Assembly (NCBI GenBank): GCA_026125865.1
Contig: JAHCKI010000062.1
Location: 1 to 10,388 of the forward strand
From: Rhodospirillales bacterium
Lineage (GTDB): Bacteria > Pseudomonadota > Alphaproteobacteria > Rhodospirillales > Defluviicoccaceae
Direction of reading: 5' to 3'
Length of the DNA: 10,388 bases
The position numbers and the translations under genes were made by a program. Shown piece by piece: positions 1-6,437 of the stretch. The notes beneath the pieces are model-generated. The model did no database searches. It saw only the letters and a list, made by a program, of their open reading frames with translations, and was not told where the DNA came from. Position 1 is the first letter of the stretch. Every line of letters starts with the position of its first letter.

Positions 1-3
1 AGC

Positions 4-40
4 ACAGCGCGATCAGATTGAACAAATCTGATCGCGCTGT
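4..40 (-). terminator. Strong hairpin after the arsR-permease-thioredoxin operon
   Basis: A perfect 16-bp inverted repeat (4-19 against 25-40) encloses a 5-base loop and begins 8 bases beyond the stop codon of the thioredoxin-like gene. Its placement fits the transcription terminator of the minus-strand operon. The window ends 3 bases past the stem on the side where a U-run would lie, so intrinsic termination cannot be confirmed. There is no T-run on the plus-strand side either. Confidence 0.6.
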
Positions 41-48
41 CGCGGCGG

Positions 49-282
49 TTACGCGAGAAGAGACCTTACCTGTTCTTCGGATAGGACCTTGCCGGAAGAC
101 CGCACCTTGCCGTCCACCATCAATGCGGGGGTCATCAGGACTCCGGCATCGATGATCGCGTTCTGATCGGTAACCTTCTCGACGCTGTAGTCGAGGCCGA
201 GTCCCTTTGCGGCGGTCTCGGCATTCTCAGCAAGCTTGACGCACTTGGCGCAGCCGCTTCCAAAGATTTTGATGTCTACCAC
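49..282 (-). CDS. Small thioredoxin-like protein with a CxxC active site
   Basis: This 77-residue cytoplasmic protein belongs to the small glutaredoxin/thioredoxin-like group often annotated as 'redox-active disulfide protein 2'. A beta strand (residues 2-7) leads into GSGCAKC, with redox cysteines at 11 and 14, and a cis-proline follows in MTP at 50-52. The rest fits a minimal thioredoxin fold, shorter than classical thioredoxin at about 105 residues. There is no signal peptide. The start is GTG at 280-282, supported by an AAAGGAG ribosome site about 7 bases upstream; that site overlaps the stop codon of the permease gene, so the two are very probably translationally coupled. Its place as last gene after an ArsR repressor and a YraQ/ArsP-like permease suggests that it reduces or carries the thiol-reactive substrate, or keeps permease cysteines reduced. 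The fold is well supported; the role is inferred from context. Confidence 0.88.
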   Translation of the reverse strand: MVDIKIFGSGCAKCVKLAENAETAAKGLGLDYSVEKVTDQNAIIDAGVLMTPALMVDGKVRSSGKVLSEEQVRSLLA

Positions 283-294
283 AACGGATCTCCT

Positions 295-1611
295 TTAACC
301 CCAGATGGTTCCAAAAATCAGGCCGGAGATGGTCGCCATGACCACCACCAGCGCCACATACACGAGCGTCTTCTCGGTCCCCAGGATGCTGCGGATGACG
401 AGCATATTCGGCAAGGACAGCGCCGGTCCGGCGAGGAGCAGTGCCAGAGCCGGACCTTTCCCCATGCCGGCACCGAGCAAGGCCTGAATGATCGGTATCT
501 CCGTCAACGTGGCGAAATACATCAGCGAACCGACGATCGACGCAATTACATTCGCAGCGAATGAGTTGCCACCGAGGGCAGCCGCCACCCACGCCGACGG
601 GATGATGCCTTCGTGTCCAGGCCGGCCCAACAAAAAGCCAGCGATGAGAATGCCGGCAAGCAGCAAGGGCAGGATTAGCTTGGCAAAATTCCAGCTCTGC
701 TCGAACCACTCCTGGCCTTCACCTGGTCGCAGTGCGGCCAGTGCCGCGACGCCCACGATTCCCGCTGCGAAGGGGACCTGGGGGTGCTCGGGCACGGCGA
801 AGGCAAGCGCCCCTACACCGGCGGCCAGCATCGAAACGTACCGCCAGTCCCAGCCGAAACGAACCACCAGTATCACCGCGAAAGCCACTGCGAAGGCAGC
901 GGTCACCGGCCATTTCCACTGATAGATCGCCTGCCATACAGCGCTGTCCTCGGCAGACGCCTGCGCCCAGTTGGCAGCCACCAGGATGCCGATCATCAGG
1001 GTGAAGAACAGAACGGTATCGGAGGTCGACCTGCCACCCTCTTCCGGAATCGCGAGAGAGCCGCCACGCTCCGCCGCTTGTTCTGCCTCTTCAAGACGAT
1101 AGAGCACATGCATGATAACGCCGATGACGGCCGCGAAAATGATCGCGCCGACGGCGCGGGCAACCCCGAGTTCGGCACCAAGAATCTTTGCGGTTAGGAT
1201 GATCGCCAGCACATTGATGGCGGGACCGGAGTAAAGGAAGGCAATTGCTGGGCCGAGACCGGCGCCCCGCTTGTAAAGGCCGCCGAAGAGCGGCAGGACG
1301 GTGCAGGAGCACACGGCGAGTATGCTGCCAGAAACGGATGCCACGCCATAGGCGACGATTTTGTTGGCGTCGGCGCCGAGATGCTTGATCACCGCGCCCT
1401 GGCTGACGAAAACCGCCATCGCTCCGGCGATGAGGAACGCCGGAAGCAGACAAAGAACGACATGCTCCTGCGCGTACCAGTGAACGAGCGCGAGGGCTTC
1501 ATGGACAGCACCGTCAAACCGCGGCGCCCCGACCGGCATTGTCAGCGTCGCCAGAAAAACCACGATGATCGCCGTCAGAATCCGTCCCTCTGTTTTCCAT
1601 TCAATCGGCAT
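295..1611 (-). CDS. Permease of the YraQ/ArsP (DUF318) family, putative metalloid efflux
   Basis: This 438-residue integral membrane protein has about ten hydrophobic segments in two halves separated by a charged cytoplasmic loop (about residues 172-197). The first half carries the family signature, a CSC cysteine pair at 101-103 followed by PLFGGLYKRGAG and SGPAINV (128-134). The second half has an equivalent, TLTEIPI followed by GPALSLPNM (about 368-403), consistent with an internally duplicated transporter. Members of this family include ArsP, which exports trivalent organoarsenicals, and many uncharacterised permeases. The start is ATG with a good AAGGAAGGA ribosome site. The gene lies 24 bases after arsR and 12 bases before the thioredoxin-like gene, so all three form one operon. 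Arsenic or another thiophilic metal(loid) is the likely substrate, judged from the repressor and the conserved cysteines; I cannot tell which. Confidence 0.88.
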   Translation of the reverse strand: MPIEWKTEGRILTAIIVVFLATLTMPVGAPRFDGAVHEALALVHWYAQEHVVLCLLPAFLIAGAMAVFVSQGAVIKHLGADANKIVAYGVASVSGSILAVCSCTVLPLFGGLYKRGAGLGPAIAFLYSGPAINVLAIILTAKILGAELGVARAVGAIIFAAVIGVIMHVLYRLEEAEQAAERGGSLAIPEEGGRSTSDTVLFFTLMIGILVAANWAQASAEDSAVWQAIYQWKWPVTAAFAVAFAVILVVRFGWDWRYVSMLAAGVGALAFAVPEHPQVPFAAGIVGVAALAALRPGEGQEWFEQSWNFAKLILPLLLAGILIAGFLLGRPGHEGIIPSAWVAAALGGNSFAANVIASIVGSLMYFATLTEIPIIQALLGAGMGKGPALALLLAGPALSLPNMLVIRSILGTEKTLVYVALVVVMATISGLIFGTIWG

Positions 1612-1635
1612 CGAGAATTTCCTTCCTTGTGGCGA

Positions 1636-2001
1636 TCAAGCGCTCACCATGACCAAGGTCCGGTCGGGTCGATCGGGCATTGCGGCCAGGCGTTCGCGAT
1701 CCTCCTCGAATCTGCCCCTCGATTGCGTACCTTCAGAAACGCTGTTCAGCACGGACTTGGCCCATTCCGGCAGTGACGGACTGAGCCTGTAGAATACCCG
1801 GTTCGCCACTTTGCGATCCTCGACAATCCCGCAATCGCGGAGGAACGCCAGATGTCGAGACATTTTCGGCTGAGAAACGTCGAGCGCCCAGGTGAGTTCG
1901 CAAACGCATAACGGATCATTGCTCGTCAGCAGCATGAGCGACCGCAGCCGCGTCGGTTCGGCGAGAGCAACCAGAAACTGGTGAGGATCAAATTCCATCA
2001 T
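1636..2001 (-). CDS. arsR: ArsR-family metalloregulatory repressor
   Basis: This is a winged-helix ArsR/SmtB repressor. It contains ALAEPTRLRSL in the first helices, the metal-site segment LCVCEL, the recognition helix DVSQPKMSRHLAFLR, and a wing with RVFYRLSP followed by LPEW. Counted from ATG 1999-2001 (121 residues), the two cysteines fall at 32 and 34, the same numbers as the As(III)-binding Cys32 and Cys34 of plasmid R773 ArsR; the third R773 ligand, Cys37, is Thr here. An upstream in-frame ATG at 2035-2037 would give 133 residues, but it lies inside the inverted repeat and inside a TATGAT -10 box, so I prefer the downstream start; neither start has a clear ribosome site. The gene heads the operon with the permease and thioredoxin-like protein and probably represses its own promoter until As(III), Sb(III) or a similar thiol-binding ion displaces it. 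Confidence 0.85.
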   Translation of the reverse strand: MMEFDPHQFLVALAEPTRLRSLMLLTSNDPLCVCELTWALDVSQPKMSRHLAFLRDCGIVEDRKVANRVFYRLSPSLPEWAKSVLNSVSEGTQSRGRFEEDRERLAAMPDRPDRTLVMVSA

Positions 2002-2006
2002 TAATT

Positions 2007-2056
2007 CATACGCCAAATCGTATATATCGTCTATCATATATACGATTTGGCGTATG
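2007..2056 (-). promoter_or_regulatory. arsR promoter overlapped by a 20-bp perfect inverted-repeat operator
   Basis: Positions 2007-2026 are the exact reverse complement of 2037-2056, with a 10-base spacer between them. On the minus strand a -10-like TATGAT (2033-2038, 5 of 6 consensus bases) and a weaker -35-like ATAACA (2055-2060, 4 of 6) are separated by 16 bases, which predicts transcription starting near 2026. The palindrome spans the -10 box, the classical arrangement for an autoregulated ArsR-family repressor. The repeat is seen directly; assigning it to ArsR is an inference from position. Confidence 0.72.
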
Positions 2057-2102
2057 TTATTGATTTTGGTTCGAAGCAGCTGTTATGCGATCAGGACTAA
2101 TC

Positions 2103-2873
2103 TTACTCTAGAGCCGCCATCGCACTGGCGTGAAGGTTGGGGTCTCCCGCCGCCAACACGCGACCATCGGAGGAGAGGCCGAGCGCCTTCCCCTGCCAGT
2201 CCGTGGCCACGCCGCCGGCGCCGGTTATGACCGGCACAACGGCGCAGTAATCATAGGGTTGGGTCGATGCCTCGCACACCACATCGACCGTGCCGTTGGC
2301 GATCAGCCCGTAGGCATAGCAATCCGCGCCGTAGATCGCGTCGCGACATTGGATACGCAACCGCTCAAAAGCATCCGCGTCACCGCCAACAAACATGTGC
2401 GGAGAGGTTGCGCAAAGCCAGGCATGCGCCAAATCGCCACGCCGACGCGTTTCCACGATTCGGCCATTGAATGTCGTCGGTCGATTTTCAGCTCCGACCC
2501 AGCGTTCGTCCAGCGCCGGCATATCGATGACGCCGAGGACCGGCTTGCCGTCGCGCAACAACGCGATAAGCGTGCCGAACAACGGCTTACCAGTAATGAA
2601 CGACTTGGTGCCGTCAATGGGATCCAAGACCCACACATACTCGGCGTCCAGTCGAACCTGGCCATGTTCCTCGCCATAGATGCCGTGGTCAGGAAACATG
2701 CTTTCGATCAACTGCCGCATCGCGGCCTCGACATCGCGATCGGCGACCGTGACGGGACTGGCGTCGGCTTTATCCTCGACGACCAAGTCCCCACGGAAAT
2801 ACCCGAGCGTAATGGGCCGCGCCGAATCGGCCATGCGTTCCGCCAACAGAATGGCGGAGTCCAGGTTGCTCAT
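2103..2873 (-). CDS. hisN: Histidinol-phosphatase, inositol monophosphatase family
   Basis: This 256-residue Mg2+-dependent phosphatase of the IMPase superfamily most likely hydrolyses L-histidinol phosphate to histidinol, the penultimate stage of histidine synthesis, in the cytoplasm. Metal ligands are visible as Glu68 in GEEHG, Asp84 and Asp87 in WVLDPIDGTKSF, and Asp208 in PYDYC. The GTKSFITGKPLFGTLI stretch and PYDYCAVVPVITGAGG followed by TDWQG resemble HisN enzymes more than SuhB or CysQ. Length is normal for the family. The ATG at 2871-2873 has no strong ribosome site and lies 7 bases after the stop codon of the cytochrome gene, so the two are probably co-transcribed. Family membership is secure; histidinol phosphate as the substrate is likely but not proven, because IMPase relatives with other substrates look similar. 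Confidence 0.87.
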   Translation of the reverse strand: MSNLDSAILLAERMADSARPITLGYFRGDLVVEDKADASPVTVADRDVEAAMRQLIESMFPDHGIYGEEHGQVRLDAEYVWVLDPIDGTKSFITGKPLFGTLIALLRDGKPVLGVIDMPALDERWVGAENRPTTFNGRIVETRRRGDLAHAWLCATSPHMFVGGDADAFERLRIQCRDAIYGADCYAYGLIANGTVDVVCEASTQPYDYCAVVPVITGAGGVATDWQGKALGLSSDGRVLAAGDPNLHASAMAALE

Positions 2874-2880
2874 GGCAAGC

Positions 2881-3915
2881 TCAGGGCAGCGGCAGCGGTG
2901 AATCGCTCTGTTCGCGCAGGAACAGAATAACGTCCGCCCGCTGCTTCGGATCCTTCAGACCCGCAAATGTCATTTTGTTTCCGGGAGCGAACGCTTTCGG
3001 ATCGGTGAGGTAGACATCCAAGTCTTCGTATGTCCATTCACCTTTCAAACCGGTGAACGCGCCCGAATAGTTGAAACCTTCGGCCTTCGCCTTGCCTCGT
3101 CCGACGATGCTCCACAAATTGGGGCCGACCTTGTGTTTGCCGCCATTTTCAGCTGAATGACAGGACTTGCACTTGTTGAACACCTTCTTACCGGATTCTA
3201 CGTCTCCCGATGCCAACAACGCGGCCAATCCACCGCCGGCCGCTTGCTCCGCCGCAGGTGCCTCTTCCGCCGGCTTGGCTTCTGCGCCTTCCTTTTCCGC
3301 CGACTCTTCAGCTTTCTCAGAGTCCGCGACCTTTTCGGCAGCAGCCTGCGGTTCGGCGGGGGCTGCTGCTTCCTTAGGTTCCGGCAGTGGTGGTGGGTTT
3401 TCGCTGTTTTGGCGCAGGTACGCGATAACAGCGGCGCGCTGGTCCGGCTTACTAAGCCCAGCGAAGCTCATCTTGGTACCCGCGGCATAAGCCTTGGGGT
3501 TGGTGAGAAACGTATTGAGTCGCTCATATTCCCATACGCCTCCCAAACCTCTGAGCGCATCCGAATAGGAGAAGCTGTCCTTACTGGCGATATTGGCGCC
3601 GACGACGTTATGCAGGTTGGGACCGACCTTGTTTTCGCCACCGGCCTCGATGGTGTGACATGACTTGCACTTGCCGAATACTTTTTCTCCGGCCGCGGCG
3701 TCGGCGGACGCAAGCAGTGCAGCAAAATCGACCTCCTCCGCCTCGGCGGAAGCCGATTCCTCCGTCGCGGATTCGGATTTATCGCCATGGGACGCCGCCG
3801 CCGTTCCTTTCATGTCCACGTGAACGAGGGTTTCGCCCAAAAAATGGCTGCCGTAGATAGCCCAGGCACAGATGAGCAATGACGCGCCGATCTGTTCCAA
3901 TACCGAGAATCGCAT
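2881..3915 (-). CDS. Membrane-anchored cytochrome c with two tandem class I heme domains
   Basis: This 344-residue protein starts with one hydrophobic segment (about residues 9-27), best read as an uncleaved N-terminal anchor that places the rest in the periplasm. Two homologous class I domains follow. Domain 1 has CKSCH at 83-87 and the likely axial Met149 in KMSFAGL; domain 2 has CKSCH at 249-253 and Met315 in KMTFAGL. Both have a His-to-Met distance of 62 residues and the GPNL and LR-S-P-LP ends typical of mitochondrial-type and CycM-type cytochromes. A linker rich in Ala, Glu, Lys and Pro (about 172-228) joins them. A single-domain CycM-like protein would be about 180-200 residues, so this is a duplicated version. 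It probably carries electrons from cytochrome bc1 to a terminal oxidase. ATG 3913-3915 has an AAGGA ribosome site 9 bases upstream. The gene is divergent from kdsB and precedes hisN. Confidence 0.9.
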   Translation of the reverse strand: MRFSVLEQIGASLLICAWAIYGSHFLGETLVHVDMKGTAAASHGDKSESATEESASAEAEEVDFAALLASADAAAGEKVFGKCKSCHTIEAGGENKVGPNLHNVVGANIASKDSFSYSDALRGLGGVWEYERLNTFLTNPKAYAAGTKMSFAGLSKPDQRAAVIAYLRQNSENPPPLPEPKEAAAPAEPQAAAEKVADSEKAEESAEKEGAEAKPAEEAPAAEQAAGGGLAALLASGDVESGKKVFNKCKSCHSAENGGKHKVGPNLWSIVGRGKAKAEGFNYSGAFTGLKGEWTYEDLDVYLTDPKAFAPGNKMTFAGLKDPKQRADVILFLREQSDSPLPLP

Positions 3916-4061
3916 TTTTGATATCCTTTTGGTTCGCGCGTGTCCAACGCGAGTCGTATCCGATGAGCGCCTTGGGAATTTAGCCGCAAGCTCAACAACA
4001 GTTCAACGACCACGCGGTGTTTTCGCTCGGTTGGCGAGGCTTCGTGATGTAGAAAGTCGCC

Positions 4062-4829
4062 ATGACCCCCTCTTCGCATCCCAATTCACTGCATCCGATC
4101 GTCGTTATTCCGTCCCGCTTGGCGGCCACGCGGCTGCCTCGGAAGCCGCTTGCGGACATCCACGGCCGGCCGATGATCATGCATGTGTGGCAACGCGCGG
4201 TGGAAGCCGACCTCGGGCCGGTGGTGGTGGCCGCCGCCGACCGGGAAATCGCCGATGCGGTAACGGCGGCCGGGGGCCACGCCGTGCTGACCCGACCCGA
4301 ACTCGCTTCCGGCTCCGATCGCGTATTCGAGGCGGTCGAAATGATCGACCCCGAGCGGCGGCACGACGTGGTCGTCAATTTGCAAGGTGATCTGCCGACA
4401 CTCGACCCAAAGGCGGTGCGCGCCGTCTTACGACCGCTTATCGACACGTCGGTCGATATCGCCACCCTCGTCGCGCCCATCGCCGATCCCCGTGAACGTG
4501 ACGATGAAAACGTCGTCAAGGCGGCCGTCGCCTTCGCCGGCGCCGACACCATCGGCCCCGCGCTTTACTTCAGCCGCTCGCCCATACCCTGGGGAACCGG
4601 CCCTACCTACCATCATATCGGTCTGTACGCCTTCCGCCGCACCAGCCTCGCTCGTTTCGTCCGGCTCGCCCCCGGCGTCCTCGAACAGCGTGAACGCCTG
4701 GAACAGCTTCGCGCCTTGGAGAACGGCATGCGGATCGCGGCCGCCCTGGTCGACACCATTCCCATCGGCGTCGATACGCCAACCGACCTTGACCGCGCCC
4801 GAGACTTGTTGTCCCCTGCGCAGCGCTAA
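4062..4829 (+). CDS. kdsB: 3-deoxy-manno-octulosonate cytidylyltransferase (CMP-KDO synthetase)
   Basis: The enzyme couples KDO to CTP to give CMP-KDO, the activated sugar used to build the inner core of lipopolysaccharide in the cytoplasm. The 255-residue protein shows the nucleotidyltransferase signature IPSRLAATRLPRKPL (16-30), SGSDRV (82-87), the metal-binding Asp109 in VNLQGDLP (104-111), YFSRSPIPWG (168-177) and HHIGLYAFRR (183-192). It ends with an LEQLRALENG and VDTPTDLDRAR pair typical of KdsB. Length is normal. The start has only a weak GAAAG ribosome site, but the homologous region begins within 13 residues of it. The gene is followed 18 bases later by pheA, with which it is probably co-transcribed, and is divergent from the cytochrome c gene. 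Confidence 0.95.
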   Translation: MTPSSHPNSLHPIVVIPSRLAATRLPRKPLADIHGRPMIMHVWQRAVEADLGPVVVAAADREIADAVTAAGGHAVLTRPELASGSDRVFEAVEMIDPERRHDVVVNLQGDLPTLDPKAVRAVLRPLIDTSVDIATLVAPIADPRERDDENVVKAAVAFAGADTIGPALYFSRSPIPWGTGPTYHHIGLYAFRRTSLARFVRLAPGVLEQRERLEQLRALENGMRIAAALVDTIPIGVDTPTDLDRARDLLSPAQR

Positions 4830-4847
4830 TTTTCGCGGACGTATTCC

Positions 4848-5714
4848 ATGAACAACCCAACACGAACGATCGCCTTCCAAGGCTCCCCCGGCGCATACTC
4901 GGACCTGGCGTGCCGAACGGCGCGGCCGGAGATGGAAACACTGCCTTGCCGGTCATTCGAGGACGCCTTCGCCGCCGTGCATGATGGCCGGGCGGAGCTG
5001 GCGATGATTCCGATCGAGAACTCGGTGGCGGGTCGCGTCGCCGACATCCATCATTTATTGCCCGATTCGGGACTGCACATCATCGGCGAGCACTATCAGC
5101 GGGTGCATCACCACCTGCTCGCCATCAAGGGAGCCCGTATCGACGCGCTGACCCACGTGCACAGCCACATCCACGCACTGAACCAATGCCGGGAGATGAT
5201 CCGAGAGCTTCATCTCGAACCCGTCGTCCGCCTCGACACGGCAGGCGCGGCGGGCGAGGTGGCGCAATCGGGCGATCCCACTCAAGCGGTGATCGCCTCG
5301 GAACTCGCGGGCGAAACCTACGGCCTCGTCAGTCTGCGCGCCAATATCGAGGATGCGGAACACAACACGACACGCTTCCTCATCATGGCGCGTGACGCCA
5401 TCGTGCCCCACCCCAAGTCCGGGCCGACGATGACCAGTTTCGTGTTCCGCGTCCGCAACGTGCCGGCGGCCTTGTACAAAAGTCTTGGCGGTTTCGCCAC
5501 CAATGGCCTCAATATGACCAAGCTGGAAAGCTATCTGGTGGGCGGTCACTTCAACGCCGCGCAATTCTATGCGGAGATCGAAGGTCACCCCGAACACCGC
5601 AATGTCCGTCTGGCATTCGAGGAGTTGGACTTCTTTTCGCGCGAAGTCCGCATCCTCGGCGTCTATCCGCAACACAGCTATCGCGGCGACGGCAACGGCG
5701 ACGACGAGGAGTGA
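4848..5714 (+). CDS. pheA: Prephenate dehydratase with ACT regulatory domain
   Basis: This monofunctional 288-residue prephenate dehydratase decarboxylates and dehydrates prephenate to phenylpyruvate, the committed step to phenylalanine. The catalytic part runs from about residue 7 to 182 and shows FQGSPGAYSDLA (10-21), AMIPIENSVAGRVADIHHLL (52-71) and the active-site motif NTTRF (173-177, catalytic Thr175 by family analogy). A C-terminal ACT domain (about 194-280) has PAALYKSLGGFATNGLNMTK, then LESYLVGG where enterobacterial enzymes have ESRP; this form is familiar from alphaproteobacteria. Feedback inhibition by phenylalanine is expected from the ACT domain. There is no chorismate mutase domain. 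ATG 4848 has no strong ribosome site, and the 18-base gap after kdsB suggests a shared transcript. Confidence 0.95.
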   Translation: MNNPTRTIAFQGSPGAYSDLACRTARPEMETLPCRSFEDAFAAVHDGRAELAMIPIENSVAGRVADIHHLLPDSGLHIIGEHYQRVHHHLLAIKGARIDALTHVHSHIHALNQCREMIRELHLEPVVRLDTAGAAGEVAQSGDPTQAVIASELAGETYGLVSLRANIEDAEHNTTRFLIMARDAIVPHPKSGPTMTSFVFRVRNVPAALYKSLGGFATNGLNMTKLESYLVGGHFNAAQFYAEIEGHPEHRNVRLAFEELDFFSREVRILGVYPQHSYRGDGNGDDEE

Positions 5715-5753
5715 CGGAAGAAGCCGTCAACCGGAGGTGGCGACGCGCTCTTA

Positions 5754-6188
5754 CTAACGCGCCTTGCGCGCGTCGCTACGGTCGCGCACGTGGGCGAGAT
5801 CGTCCCACCCATACGCCGTCTCCCGAATGACGGAGTCCCACTTTCGGTTGGTGCGTTCCGCAATCCGTCGGCCGCCCATGGTCTCGTAGAAAAAGCGGGA
5901 CGGGTTTTCCGACAGCACCCAGACGACGGCTGATGACATGCCGCGTACAACCAGGGAATCGAACAAGCGGTAAAGCAGTTTACGCCCGATTCCATGGTCC
6001 TGATACTCGGGCCTTATGTACAGCATGTAGACTTCACCGGCCTGTTGCAGCGCCTTGGCCCGCGCTGACCCGCAACTGCCAAAACCGACGACACCCACCG
6101 AGGGAACATCGGCCACCAGCACCATCTCCGACTTACGGGAATCGCCAACGATCCGCGCCCAGCGCGCGGAATGCGCTTTTTCGTTCAT
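5754..6188 (-). CDS. GNAT-family N-acetyltransferase, main open frame (5' end displaced)
   Basis: This open frame encodes 144 residues of a Gcn5-related acetyltransferase. The acetyl-CoA pyrophosphate loop is visible as EYQDHGIGRKLL after the strand VYMLYIRPE, followed by SAVVWVLSENPSRFFYETMGG, the usual C-terminal part of the fold. The first ATG of this frame (6186-6188) lies inside the fold: the family's first strand and helix are missing here, and they are found immediately upstream in another frame (see the 6189-6301 entry). If translated from 6188 the protein would lack the N-terminal strand. The acceptor substrate cannot be deduced. The gene follows nudC on the same strand and converges on pheA across 39 bases. 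The GNAT assignment is confident; whether the gene is functional is uncertain. Confidence 0.82.
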   Translation of the reverse strand: MNEKAHSARWARIVGDSRKSEMVLVADVPSVGVVGFGSCGSARAKALQQAGEVYMLYIRPEYQDHGIGRKLLYRLFDSLVVRGMSSAVVWVLSENPSRFFYETMGGRRIAERTNRKWDSVIRETAYGWDDLAHVRDRSDARKAR

Positions 6189-6301
6189 GCCTATGAGAAG
6201 CTTATCCGGAAGCAGCCCAGCGTAGGTATTTCGCCAGGAGTCAACGTGAACGGAGGCTATCGTCGGGCATCGGTCGGTCTTGATTCGCGTATAATGATCA
6301 T
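6189..6301 (-). pseudogene. Detached 5' part of the GNAT gene, separated by a -1 frameshift
   Basis: From ATG 6299-6301 the minus strand reads MIIIRESRPTDARR and stops at TAG 6257-6259. The other frame, continuous with the downstream GNAT gene, resumes as IASVHVDSWRNTYAGLLPD and runs on through KLLIG into the ATG at 6188. Joined by adding one base near 6260-6262, they give the textbook N-terminus of a GNAT enzyme (IR-P-D--IA-VHVDSWR-TY-GLLPD) and a total of about 182 residues. This indicates a one-base deletion in a CGACGA stretch, either a real mutation or a sequencing error. There is no slippery heptamer, so programmed frameshifting is unlikely. Confidence 0.8.
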
Positions 6302-6403
6302 TGTTGAACTTTCGGCCAGACTTGCTGTTCTCCTCCCAATATTCGTATGAGAATACCTCAGGATTGGCGGGAATGGGAACCCCGTTCGTGGCACTCGAAC
6401 AAA

Positions 6404-6418
6404 TTTCCCCTTGGGAAA
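6404..6418 (-). terminator. Possible weak terminator after nudC
   Basis: A 6-bp stem (TTTCCC 6404-6409 against GGGAAA 6413-6418) with a 3-base loop lies about 20 bases past the nudC stop codon. On the minus strand it is followed by TTTGTT. The stem is short and half A-T, so termination may be inefficient, and read-through into the GNAT gene is possible. Confidence 0.3.
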
Positions 6419-6437
6419 AGGGTGTATGAATGAGGGA

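Noticed and set aside
2130..2930. 266-codon plus-strand open frame opposite hisN.
   Set aside because: It lies antisense to a well-conserved phosphatase, has no recognisable domain or ribosome site, and crosses the hisN-cytochrome boundary.
3157..3663. Plus-strand open frame opposite the cytochrome gene.
   Set aside because: It is an antisense shadow of the cytochrome linker and heme domains; its Arg/Phe-rich composition comes from the complement of the Glu/Lys/Ala codons.
3977..4006. Possible minus-strand promoter for the cytochrome gene: TTGAAC (4001-4006) and TAAATT (3977-3982) with 18-base spacing.
   Set aside because: Each box matches only 4 of 6 consensus bases, which is too weak to list in GC-rich DNA. 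No clearer promoter for either strand is visible in 3916-4061.
5712..5729. TGACGG / CCGTCA 6-bp stem at the pheA stop codon, between convergent genes.
   Set aside because: No T-run follows on either strand, so I could not call it a terminator.
6384..6400. GTTCG...CGAAC repeat that looks like a tRNA T-arm on the minus strand.
   Set aside because: No acceptor, D or anticodon arm can be built around it, and there is no CCA end or tRNA-length cloverleaf in 6302-6437.
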